Part shown: piece by piece, positions 32,901 through 43,700 of the stretch | Layout of the letters: each line of letters starts with the position of its first letter | Position numbering within the stretch: the first letter of the stretch is position 1 | Assembly (NCBI GenBank): GCA_025529335.1 | Contig: JAMYHX010000156.1 | Coordinates: 1-64,000 of the forward strand | Direction of reading: 5' to 3' | Length of the DNA: 64,000 nt | Origin: Rhizopus sp. PT2906 | Taxonomy: Eukaryota; Mucoromycota; Mucoromycetes; Mucorales; Rhizopodaceae | Position numbers and translations under genes: made by a program | Notes under the pieces: generated by a model | Seen by the model: only the letters and a program-made list of their open reading frames with translations | What the model was told of the DNA's origin: nothing | Database searches by the model: none

Positions 32901-33025
32901 ATACACTCTTTCTGAAAAGTAAATTCGCCTGTGATTGAAAATAAATGCACCCAATGGTGAGAACAAGACTCATGCTGTATGAAATGTAAATTCGTCGTCG
33001 CCAAGAGTACTTTCGTAGTATCAGC
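32901..33025 (-). repeat. Dispersed repeat, copy A (partner at 59553-59677)
   Basis: About 125 bp that matches 59553-59677 in opposite orientation at roughly 88-90 percent by eye, with one single-base indel. Shared core words include CTTGGCGACGACGAATTTAC and GGCGAATTTACTTT. It lies between the WD40 gene and FUN30. In one frame it is open (TTNLHFIQHESCSHHWVHLF), so it may descend from an element gene. Confidence 0.65.
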
Positions 33026-33344
33026 CTTGACATCCATGGATACACTGTATTTCCAAATTTAGATGTCGTATTGAAACCATTGTAATGTTGTCAGAGTAAT
33101 AACTACATATACTCATTTTTTTCCTTTTTGACATGATATCATTTTATTCAAACATATTTTTCTTTGTCGTCTTTTTACGTCCTCTTCCTGTCTTGTCTAA
33201 TTATTAGTTTAATTGATTCGTCCTGTTAAGGGGGAATGGTTGTGACAGCTATTTTTCATGCGTCACACTCATAAGCATCCTTTCTTAAATTTTTCAAAGT
33301 ATATCTCTCTTTCTCTCTTTATATCTCCCTTTACCTCTTTAGAT

Positions 33345-36026
33345 ATGTCGCAAGGATCTACTGTACCCAAGAGGACAATATCATCATTCTTTCCCTCTAT
33401 TAAAGATAACAGCAATAGTAATAATACAACGCAAAAAGTACCTGTCAAGAATTTCCTCAAGAGCGGCAACAGAACTTTTGCTAGTCCTTCCAGTGGACCC
33501 TTTTCGTTATCAAGCACAGTATTTAAAAACGAAAATGAAGCAAGGAAAAAAGCTCTTTCAGATGATGAAGAAGAAGAAAACGTAAGAGTCTTACGAAAAA
33601 GAAAAAAGGGACCTACAAGGCGAATTGTGACGTTTTCTTCAGATGAAGAAGAAGAAGAAGAAGAAGAAGAAGAGATAATAAGAAAGAAACCAAGTAGAAT
33701 GATTCAGATATCCGATGACGACGATGAAGATTTTATAGACGAAAATGAACAACAAAACAAACGTTTAGAAGGAACAAATCGGGAGACCAATATTCAAAAA
33801 ATGGCAAATCTCTATCCAAAGATACCAATAGAAGAGGTCGAAGCAGTCTATCGAGAAAACGGATACAATATGGTCAAGACTGTGCTTGACCTCGCATCCT
33901 ATGACGGGTCAAAGAAACGCAGAACAGAGGATGCGATGGAACTTGACATGAGAGGCCGTAACATCCTCAAAAAGTCCAACAGAGAAGCAGAGATGCTTAA
34001 ATTCTTTAATACAGCCACCTCACAGGACATACAAGAATTGACTGGCTGTAAACCGCATATTGCAGATAAGCTCATACAAGAGCTTCGTCCTTTTGAAAAT
34101 GTGGATGATCTTTCAAACAAGCTAAAGAAAGAACGAGGCATGAGTGTAAAGTACATAAACACCTACCTTGAGATCAACGAAGGATATGATGCAGTAGACG
34201 AAATCATTAAAGAAATCGAACAGACAGGAAGTCAGCTACAAAGCATCTTGAACATTTGGAAAGAGATGTCTTCCGAAAATAATAGCGAAGAAGAAGAAAA
34301 TGATAATGAAGGGGAAGAGGACGAGAAGGCAGGACTTCATCTGGTTGACATCAATCTAGCCAAGGTCGATAAAACCAGTCCGTTGTACAAGGACGCGCTC
34401 AACGGATTCTTGACAGAACAACCCGAAATTATCAGCAAGGAGATCCAATTAAAAGATTATCAATTGCTTGGTATCAACTGGATGCTGCTACTCTATCGCA
34501 AGAACATCTCTGGTATCCTAGCCGACGAAATGGGATTAGGCAAGACGGCTCAAGTGATCAGTTTCCTGGGTAGGCTGTATGAGCTGGGCGATCATGGCCC
34601 ACATTTGATTATCGTCCCAGCATCCACCATTGAGAATTGGTCACGAGAATTCAAAAAGTTCTGTCCGAGTCTAAATGTGAGAATGTACCATGGTACACAA
34701 CCAGAAAGAATGGATCAGCGATACGAACTGGAAGAGGATGAATATGAAGTGATCCTCACGACTTACAATACAGCTACGGGTAGTGTAGAAGATAGGTCCT
34801 TTTTGAAGAATATTAAGTTCAAAAGCGTAATATTGGACGAAGGCCATATGATCAAAAACTGTACAAGTGCAAGATACAAATACCTCATGAAGATTAAAAG
34901 CCAATTCAAGTTATTGTTGACTGGTACACCGCTTCAAAATAACCTGCAAGAGTTGGTGTCCCTTTTAACCTTCATTATGCCTAATACCTTTAAAAACTAT
35001 GAAGAAGAAATACGATCGATATTCAAGATCAAGACCAACGAATCATTATTGCAAAAGAAGAGAATCATACGAGCAAAGCAAATGATGACGCCCTTTTTAT
35101 TGCGTAGAAAAAAGAAGGACGTGTTGAAGGATTTACCACAAAAGATAGAGATTATAGAAGAATGCGAAATGACAAAGCAGCAACAAGATGTATATAATTC
35201 AATACTAGAAAATAGAACTCAAGAAAGGATGGAGAATATCATTATTCACCTAAGGAAAGCAGCCGATCATCCACTCTTGTTTAGACACCTGTACACAGAT
35301 GACGTGTTGAGAAAGATGACCAAGGATATCATGAAGGATGTCAAATACTGGGATTCGAATGAAGAATACGTATATGAAGATATGACGGTGATGTCAGATT
35401 ATGAATTGAATGAACTTTGTAAAGAAAACAGGACGATTAAAAAGTATCAGCTGAGTAATGAAGAATGGATGAACTCGGGCAAGATCACCAAGTTGAAAGA
35501 AATACTGCAAGACAAGATAAAAAACAAGGAAAAAGTATTGATCTTTAGTCAGTTCACGAGGATGTTAAATATTCTAGAACTCGTCATGCAGACCTTGGAT
35601 ATAAAATATAGACGATTGGATGGAGAGACAAAGGTGATGGAAAGACAAGAGGTCATTGACGAATTCAATCAAGATGAATCTATTCCCGTATTCTTACTAA
35701 GTACAAAAGCAGGTGGATTTGGTATCAATTTGACATCTGCAAATATCGTTATCCTTTATGACTTGGACTTTAATCCTCAAAACGACAAGCAAGCAGAAGA
35801 TAGGGCTCATAGAGTGGGTCAGACCAAAGATGTGACAGTGATTAAACTCATATGTAAAAATTCGATTGAAGAATACATCTTGAAGATGGCAGATATCAAG
35901 TTAAGGCTAGACAAGACTATTTCAAGTGATGAACTGCTTTTACAACAACATTTGTTATTGACTAATAACAACAACAACAACAACAACAACAATAATAATA
36001 ATAATAATAATACTAGAAGCAAATAA
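33345..36026 (+). CDS. FUN30: SNF2-family remodeller FUN30/SMARCAD1
   Basis: An ATP-dependent chromatin remodeller; the family slides or exchanges nucleosomes and promotes end resection and silencing. Intronless, 893 aa from the ATG at 33345 (an upstream in-frame ATG at 33258 lies in leader-like sequence). The N-terminus carries RTISSFF, resembling a PCNA-binding box without its Gln. Acidic runs follow. A CUE-like ubiquitin-binding segment lies at about residues 148-180 (MANLYPKIPIEEVEAVYREN). The ATPase core has DEMGLGKTAQ (motif I), ILDEGHMIKN (motif II with the DEGH typical of this subfamily), LTGTPLQNN, STKAGGFGINLT and QAEDRAHRVGQ (motif VI). It ends in a run of about 18 Asn. Its stop is 22 bp from the stop of the convergent histidine kinase gene. 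Confidence 0.92.
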   Translation: MSQGSTVPKRTISSFFPSIKDNSNSNNTTQKVPVKNFLKSGNRTFASPSSGPFSLSSTVFKNENEARKKALSDDEEEENVRVLRKRKKGPTRRIVTFSSDEEEEEEEEEEIIRKKPSRMIQISDDDDEDFIDENEQQNKRLEGTNRETNIQKMANLYPKIPIEEVEAVYRENGYNMVKTVLDLASYDGSKKRRTEDAMELDMRGRNILKKSNREAEMLKFFNTATSQDIQELTGCKPHIADKLIQELRPFENVDDLSNKLKKERGMSVKYINTYLEINEGYDAVDEIIKEIEQTGSQLQSILNIWKEMSSENNSEEEENDNEGEEDEKAGLHLVDINLAKVDKTSPLYKDALNGFLTEQPEIISKEIQLKDYQLLGINWMLLLYRKNISGILADEMGLGKTAQVISFLGRLYELGDHGPHLIIVPASTIENWSREFKKFCPSLNVRMYHGTQPERMDQRYELEEDEYEVILTTYNTATGSVEDRSFLKNIKFKSVILDEGHMIKNCTSARYKYLMKIKSQFKLLLTGTPLQNNLQELVSLLTFIMPNTFKNYEEEIRSIFKIKTNESLLQKKRIIRAKQMMTPFLLRRKKKDVLKDLPQKIEIIEECEMTKQQQDVYNSILENRTQERMENIIIHLRKAADHPLLFRHLYTDDVLRKMTKDIMKDVKYWDSNEEYVYEDMTVMSDYELNELCKENRTIKKYQLSNEEWMNSGKITKLKEILQDKIKNKEKVLIFSQFTRMLNILELVMQTLDIKYRRLDGETKVMERQEVIDEFNQDESIPVFLLSTKAGGFGINLTSANIVILYDLDFNPQNDKQAEDRAHRVGQTKDVTVIKLICKNSIEEYILKMADIKLRLDKTISSDELLLQQHLLLTNNNNNNNNNNNNNNNNTRSK

Positions 36027-36048
36027 AGATAAATAATAATATGTACAT

Positions 36049-38912
36049 TCACACAATCATCGGATCGTCCTTCTCAACCACCAATTTTCGACGCTTTTTG
36101 CGATTGTTTGCACATGTTTTTAGCGCTGATTTCATTTCTACCATCGTGAACGGTTTACTTATGAAATCATTCATGCCTGCATCAATACAGATTTGTCTAT
36201 CTTCTCTTGATGCTGATGCGGTGAGAGCAATGATGTAAACATCCACACAATTGAGTAATTCACTGTTTTCTTTGCTTCTTTCCTTTATGATCTCTCTTGT
36301 TACTTCTAAGCCATCCATCTCTGGCATATAAAGATCCATAAAGATCACATCAAACACGCTGTTCTTCATCAAACTGAGTACTTCTTTTCCATTGTTGGCA
36401 ATCACTACGTCAATATATCCTAGTCTTTTTAATATGCTTATAGCTATCTTTTGATTCAGTATGTTGTCCTCTGCTAATAGTATTCTTAATGGATGCACCT
36501 TGGCCAAATTTTCCTCTTTTCCTTGTGGTTTGCGTGCATAGGGTTTTATATTTGCTCTTGATGACGTACTATTATTATTGTTGTTGTTGTTTCCAGCTGC
36601 ACTCATAATACTGATAGAACCTGTATTTGTGTTGTTATTCTTTCTACCATCTAGCGCTTGGGCGTCCTCTGCCATAGGGGAATCGCTCACTTCATCCAGC
36701 TGATGGGGTGCCGCCCTGGTCAAGAGCGGTCTTTGATGTGGATGTGGTGCTGGTATAAAGTTGGTATTGTTGTTGTTATTATTGTTATTAGTGTTGTTAT
36801 TACTACTGTTATTACTGTGGTTATTATTGCTGGTACTACTGAAATAAGTTGAGTTGGACAGTGTAGGTAAAGGTGACACAATGTCAAGCGGGTTGGAGTG
36901 GCTGCTACTATCCGAGATGGTTGAAGAGGGTGAAGAGGGTGAATTCATATAACAATTTGTAGGGGTTGTATTACTATCGCTACTATAATGTCTTCCTCTT
37001 GGTGCTACTGTCATGGGTAAAGTCAATGCGAATCTAGATCCAACACCTTCCTCTGATTCAACCCAGACGCATCCGCCCATTCGATTGACGAGTGTACTTG
37101 ATATAGCCAGACCTAATCCTGTACCTCCGTATCTTCTCGCTGTGGATATATCAATTTGTGAAAATGACTTGAATAATTTTGGTAGTCTGTCTGCTGGTAT
37201 GCCAATACCCGTGTCGGTCACTGATATCTCTAATACTGCCTTTTCACTGAAATAGTCCATATCGTCATCTGTAGTGGGTGATGTTCCTTTGTTACTAAAA
37301 CTATCCTTTCTTTCCTGCATAGCTCTCGTCCATATAGTCTCGATCTTTGCATCGTATCGCTCTTTGAATGTCATACGTTTATCTGATCCCGCTTGTTGCT
37401 GTTGTTGTTGTTGTTGAGGTGTACGAGGCGTTGGCATAGATCGTTTGATACGAATGTAAATACCACCTTGTTTTGTAAACTAACTCCTAGTATGTTAGCT
37501 CCTAAAGTAAAAGGAGTGGGGGATAAAGGTACCTTGACTGCATTTGATAATAAATTTAATATAATTTGTGTTAATCTCATTGTATCTCCTAATAAATGAT
37601 CTGGCACGTCTGAATCTATTCTCCAAATAATCGGTAATACCGTCTTGCCCTTTTTATGCATGAATGGCTTCAAGAGTATTCCGCTGGCTTCTAATTGTTG
37701 AATAAATTGTGGTAATGGAATATTGTCATCTTTATCAGGTGGACATTCTAATACGTAAACAGCTTTGTTATGTTGATTCATGGCTGCTTGATGTCTAGCC
37801 ATACTGAGTGAATCTGCATATGTATGAGTCATATTGAATAGATGCATACATTAAATGTGTATACCTTTCAAACATTTTCTTAAACTGAATCTTCTTGTCT
37901 CTAGTTTAAACTTGGGATCATGATTTAATTTAGAAATATCCAAGATATCATTGACAATCTAAAAAAAAAAGGTATGAGCAGGTGTTTTGTGCATTTGAAT
38001 GTTCTTATTACAGTCAAGATATGATTTCCACTTGTTTGAATAAGTTCTAAGTGCTCCACTTGTTCACTATTCAGATTGAGTCTTTCTTGCAATAATAAAT
38101 CGGTCAAGGCAATGACTGCATTCATAGGTGTTCTAATAAATGGTGTGAGTCGTAAAGAAGGAGAAGAATAGGTAAAAAGTAGAACCTTATTTCATGACTC
38201 ATGTCTGCTAAAAATTTCAGCTTATTTTCTGCATCCAAAATGGCTAAATCTCTTGCAATCATCAGCTGTTCTTCTCTACTTGTTTGATTCAACTCGTTTA
38301 TACATCGTTTACTGACTTTAAATAATAGATCCCTATCCTCAACTTGATCATCGCTCATCACGCAGAGAATACCATTTCTTTCTTTCTTTTCTTTTGTTAG
38401 TTGAATGCCAATAAACTGTTTAAATAGAGGATAGATATCTTCTTCGACTAGATGTGGATCTTGAATGATACACGGGTTTGAAATGTCACTTGATGATAAT
38501 GTCTTTATGAAGGGTGAGTTGGTATTTAGTAAAGAAATTGGAATAATACTATTGGGTTTCCTATTGAACATATGAGGAATATATACATATGATAGAGTGC
38601 ATCTATTTACATGTTTTTGGTATGGTTCATCTTGGTTGAATATATCGATCGTATCATCAAATAATGATCACTCCACTCGTTTATTTTTTCTTCACCTTCA
38701 GGAGAACTCGATCGAGATATGACATTACATTTGCCTTCTGTTTGAGGATAAATCGTCAATAGTTGTTTATATTCTTCGGTTGATAATAATTGTAATAGTA
38801 TACACGTATGACTGTTTGTTAGTTCTGCTAGTTCTCTTACAAGATTGTCTAGAAACTGAATGCCGCAATGTGAAAAGGTAGAGTTATAAAGTTTAAACTC
38901 TTTGTTGTCCAT
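36049..38912 (-). CDS. Hybrid histidine kinase
   Basis: A two-component sensor with kinase and receiver in one chain. Six exons, 38611-38912, 38186-38560, 38012-38132, 37865-37958, 37533-37813 and 36049-37479, give 867 aa. The N-terminal 215 residues are probably a GAF-like sensor. The H-box is MSHEIRTPMNAV, with the phospho-acceptor His built across an intron just after it. The ATPase domain has LTQIILNLLSNAVKFT (N-box), DTGIGIP (G1) and GGTGLGLAI (G2). A Gln-rich disordered insert sits inside it, between the N and G1 boxes. A long Ser/Asn-rich linker leads to a receiver with LLAEDN, phospho-Asp in FMDLYMPEMDG, and Lys in ISKPF. No membrane segments are seen, so it is likely cytosolic. The signal is unknown. 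Confidence 0.92.
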
Positions 38913-39201
38913 ACAAAAAAATAAAAATAAAGAAAAGGAAAGAAAGACAAAAAATTGCTTTTTACACACGGCTTTCTATTTTCTGTAAAATACACTCTTT
39001 TACAGCCTTTTTTTAATCCTAAAATATCTAGACAAAAAAAATTTTGGAGATTGAAAAATATCTGTTTTACTCAGACTTTCAATCTAGAATTGTGTTTATA
39101 AAACAGTATCAAAGTTACTATGGCAACAAAATAGATTGAGTCCAATAAAAAAGATTAAATGTCAAGGATTATTCATGTCATCTGGTTCAAATATTGACTC
39201 T

Positions 39202-40115
39202 TTATTTGTTTTTGGGTTCCAGTAATTTACGATCATGCAGATCCATTGCCCACATAGCACCACTATAATAATACATTTAATATAATATCAACATAAACAG
39301 AGCAATACTTACCCTATTTGATTTGTGTAAATAAAGAGATAACCAACAAACGGAATCATTTCCAACACAGTAGCCACGAGACCAAATTGAAAATATTCTA
39401 CAAACTTTTGTTCAATCCTTCGATGAACTTGTGCATGGGTCCAATGATAGAGATTAAAGTATCTTCTGTGTGCTTCTCCTGCTCTGAAAAGAGCTTGAAT
39501 ACAAATGAACCCAGCAGGTCCAATCACTGGTATAATATTTAATGGTAATGTCATGATGAAAATAGCTGGCCTCAAAAGAAAAGCACCCCATGACTCATCA
39601 TCCTGTTGAGCCGTAATAATGGCAATACTTTGTGGTGAAAGGTACGCATGGTCTCGGAGATCATCTCTATTCTGCGCAGGTCCACCTACAGCTTCAGCAA
39701 TCTGCGTCGTATCGTCTTCTTTGACAGGAAGCGCGTTTCGTTCTTGCAGGATAGCATCAAATAAGCGCGTACGAATGGATCCAACAAAATACGTGCCCAG
39801 TTGAATCGTGATAGCTGCTGCCTCAGCACAGCATATGATGCCTGCTGTTGCAGGAACCAAAAAGGATATGGCGGTTCTGTGGGTTTGAGGTTCTAGTATG
39901 GCCTGGTAAACCTTACGTATGATACTCTGTTGAAAACCATAACCATACCGAATGAGAGGAATGACAGTGATTGCACTCGAAGCAACTACTTTCAATATAG
40001 AAAGTAAAATGGGTCCTGCGTATTTCTTTGGGTGATGGAATAAATGAAATAATCCTCGGATAGGATATAAACCTGGGCCTATCCTTTGTTCTTTGCCTTT
40101 CAATATGTTTAGCAT
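39202..40115 (-). CDS. RRT8/EI24-like integral membrane protein
   Basis: Two exons, 39313-40115 and 39202-39262, give 287 aa. Several hydrophobic stretches (about residues 33-55, 85-110, 183-210 and 245-265) and the closing segment (ATVLEMIPFVGYLFIYTNQI, then GAMWAMDLHD) resemble the EI24/RRT8 superfamily, which in yeast includes lipid-droplet and outer spore-wall proteins Rrt8, Lds1 and Lds2. The match is by overall pattern, so the assignment is moderate. The short second exon restores the conserved C-terminal W-A-x-D-L-H end, which supports the splice. It is in tandem with the histidine kinase gene, 290 bp downstream of that gene's start. Confidence 0.65.
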
Positions 40116-40783
40116 AAAAAAGAGTTAGACTCTCAATTCGACTCATGATTTCATCTTTCCCACAATCGAAATGACTGCTTTTTCCCCCCACGGCTTTCTC
40201 TCAATCAGTACAAAGGCATAGCGTGTATATGATGTACTTTTTAATGTGTACGTATATAATGTTGCGAGTGTAAACTAAGCTGAATATTACATACGTCTTT
40301 ATTGTCTGAAAGCAAGAGTAATAAAAAGGACGGATTTACTCAAATAATGATTGTTTTTTATTATTGTATTGGTCATTAAAACGCGCTCTCTCTCTCTCTC
40401 CTTTTCATATGCTTGTCTGATTACACTTTTGATATGTATCGTAAATTAGCCTGTTCTTCTATCATTGTGTACCCCGTTGACACTCTTTATCGTACCATTC
40501 ATTCTTTAAGAATAGAGTAAAAGACTAAAAGGACTAGAACATAGCATACAAGTTTGAGCTTTCATGGATATACTAAATAATAAGAACGTTCTTTCTTTAA
40601 GGGAAAGCATTCAAAAGAATTTTAATGACTATGTTCAATTTCTCTCTGCAAGAGTGTGACTGGGGAATCACAAGAACGAATTTCTGTAACCTATTGCTTC
40701 TAACCTACTTTCTACTTATTCTCTCGCTCTTTATTTCTCTCCTTTTTATATATAAACATACTGACGATCAAATTAGCTTTGCC
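40116..40783. other. Intergenic region between divergent genes
   Basis: No gene is visible. A CT dinucleotide run (about 40387-40401) and a T/C-rich leader with TTTATATATAAACATA (about 40745-40760) lie upstream of the bromodomain-kinase gene; the latter could hold a TATA element. Confidence 0.4.
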
Positions 40784-43700
40784 ATGTCGTCCAAGAGAGG
40801 AGATCTTGACAACTTTCGTACAACAAGTATAGACGGTCTATCGATGAAAATAAGGCCCTTTCGACAGTGCGTATTTATATTGGACGAACTTTTATCTTGT
40901 TTCGAATGCATCGAGTTCATCGTGCCAGTCCCCGAGACAGCCACTGTATACCACCAAGAGATCGAGCATCCTATGGACTTTACAACCTTGGAACAAAACT
41001 TGTTTAACAATAAATATAAAAGTTACCAAGACTTTCGACAAGATCTTGTCCTTATTTGGACCAACGCAACTACCTTTCACCGCGATTTTGATCCAATTTA
41101 TAAACAAGCTGTAGTGTTGAAAGATAAATTCCATATATTAGAAGCATACATTTTTGAACGAGGGCCCAAGTACGGTTTGATGATCTTGTACACATACATA
41201 TCATTGACGTCTTTTTGTTGTTGTAGACCCAGTTTTTTATCAATTACTATAAAAGAAGTAGATAGCATACTTCTTCAGCCTGCTGCAGAAGAAAGAACGT
41301 GTCTTGTCCGGTTCCCGATGTACAAAGAAATTACTCCACATAGGAAAAGGTAGAAGTGTCTATATCGATTTACAAGCTACGTACTTATGCAGACCCTACA
41401 TAGCACTTTATACTTCATACAGACAATACCAGATGATCCAACAAGAAAACTAAGAGGCTACGCCAACGTTCGAACCTTATTTTATCAGCTAAATCAGCCC
41501 TTTTTCAACTGCATTGGTCATACACAACAATCAAAGTTACCACTGCCTCGATTCTACATTTCAAAGAACCGAGCATTATTAGCACAGGGTGTAAAAGATC
41601 CAAATGCATCCATAGCCGTACTTTATAACGTGCGTATTGAACCAATCCCTGATAGCCCAGCCAATTTGCTCAGGTTCACCGCGACCGTGATCATAGTCGA
41701 GCCCATAGGTGAAATTCATGCATTCCATCAAGCGTCCATCCCTGATGGCGATAAGCGTGAAAACGGACCAAGTGCGTGGATGAAGATGCAGATTGTTAAA
41801 GTAGTAGAAAATGTACAAACGGTTATCAATAGCGAGATTGACAAGATGTTTTTGCGTGGAGTGTACAGGACATTCCGCTTGACGACGACTGAAGAGGATG
41901 CAAGTAAGATGTCGAACCCAGGGATTTACGGATTGTTTGTCAGATCCATCTTGGAGCCTGTTTCGGCTACTAAACCCAATGGACCCTCTACTCCCGCACA
42001 GGAAGCGGGCTCATTTTGGTCTGATTTACTGCATGAGCAAAGACCATCTGACAGTACCTCACAGAACACAGTTAAGGCGGGTAGCTCACAAAATAGTTCT
42101 CAGGCGACGATCATACGTCCTATGGAGTCAAACAACAAAGAGGACACACAGATCAATAGAAACCCATCTCCTGTATCCAACAACTTGGCCGTGCAGCCAA
42201 ACACTTCTATACACATGCCAAATCAAACAAACACACAGCCACAGAAACTAAAGACGAATGTAGAAAATGGGTTGCCTTCCTTAGCTATTCGCTTACCTCT
42301 AAAAAGAAAACCAACTATTTCTGATACCCGGGAAGATCCCACAAGACAGCCGCGTGCACCTATAAATAACAACACAAACCAAGGTTCGCCTTTGAATGGC
42401 TTGCAACCACAATCACCTCTTATTGAAACGCAACGTCCTGCGCAAAGAGATCAATCAGAGCCTCCTCTTATTGAAACGCATCGCCCTGCGCGAGTAGAAC
42501 AACCACAAACTCCTCTTGTCGAAACGCATCGTCCTGCGCAAGGAGAGCAATCGCAGACTTCTCTGGTCGAAATGCATCGTCCTATGCGAGTAGAACAACC
42601 ACAGTCTCCACTTGTTGAAGCATATCGTCCTATGCGAGTAGAGCAACCGCAGTCTCCTCTTGTTGAAACACCTCGTCCTGTGCGAGGAGAACAACAGAAG
42701 TACGTTTGGTCACCTGTCACTCAACCCAAACCAAACGGCTCTCGTTCTCCACAACCTTCTTCATCTTATATCCCGACACGACACACAGCTCAATGGAACC
42801 TTCCTCGTCCAAACGTGAGTCCCGTATGGGTTCAACCTTGGCAGGTTAATCCAGATATCCGACACCCGCCGACGATGCATAGCAGGCAGGCCCAGTACAC
42901 GGCACCAGTGCATTATTACACGCCCCCACATCCTCTCAGCCAGGCGTCCAACCGCCCTAGACCTGATCCAAGCAGATATCTTCCACCTCCAGTGAATGAA
43001 GCGACAAAAGCAATCGCTCAACAAGCCGCCGCTGCGGCCATGGCTGCCACAGCAGCGGTGCAAAAGAAGCAGCAGGAAGCCACTGTATATGATAAACTGA
43101 TGGCGGCTGCTAACAAGCATCTTCAAAAGGATACATCAGCCCAACAGAAGTCAAATGAAGTTGTGCATGCTGAACCTGGTCGAGAGCCTTTTGATATGTC
43201 CTTTGCTCGTAACCTAGCATGGCATCTACCTAATTTTAATGCTTTCCCAGATAAAACAGCGACCGACCCGCAGGACAACGTGGGTATCGGGGCTGCAGAG
43301 TCCAATCTGTCTCGTTCAGTAGAAGCTGTGGCAGAACCTATTGTCAAGCAAGCACTTTCCACAACAGAAACGGCAGTAGTGCCAGCGACAACCGCGACAA
43401 GAGTAACGTCAGCAACAACAGAGACGGTCGCGACAACTGCAGTGCCACCAGTGCCACCTAGCACGGTAATGACAACATCAGCACCTGCCACAAAAACTTC
43501 AACGACACCAGCAACGACAGAAGTAATACTAGCAGCAGAACCTGCCACAAAAACTTCAACAATACCGGCAACGTCAGCGAAAGCAACGACAGAAGTAATA
43601 CCAGCAGCAGAACCTATCACGGAAACAAAAGCAACGCCGGCAGTGTCACAGGTAATGCCACCAGCAGCACCTAACACAGTGATGACAACAGCAGCACCTG

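Noticed and set aside
32825..33037. Extended N-terminus of the WD40 protein
   Set aside because: The frame is open but coincides with a dispersed repeat also found at 59.6 kb, so the downstream ATG at 32822-32824 was preferred.
41346..41376. 27-nt intron in the bromodomain-kinase gene (from GTAGAA)
   Set aside because: Too short for fungal splicing. An upstream donor at 41320 gives a 57-nt intron in the same phase.
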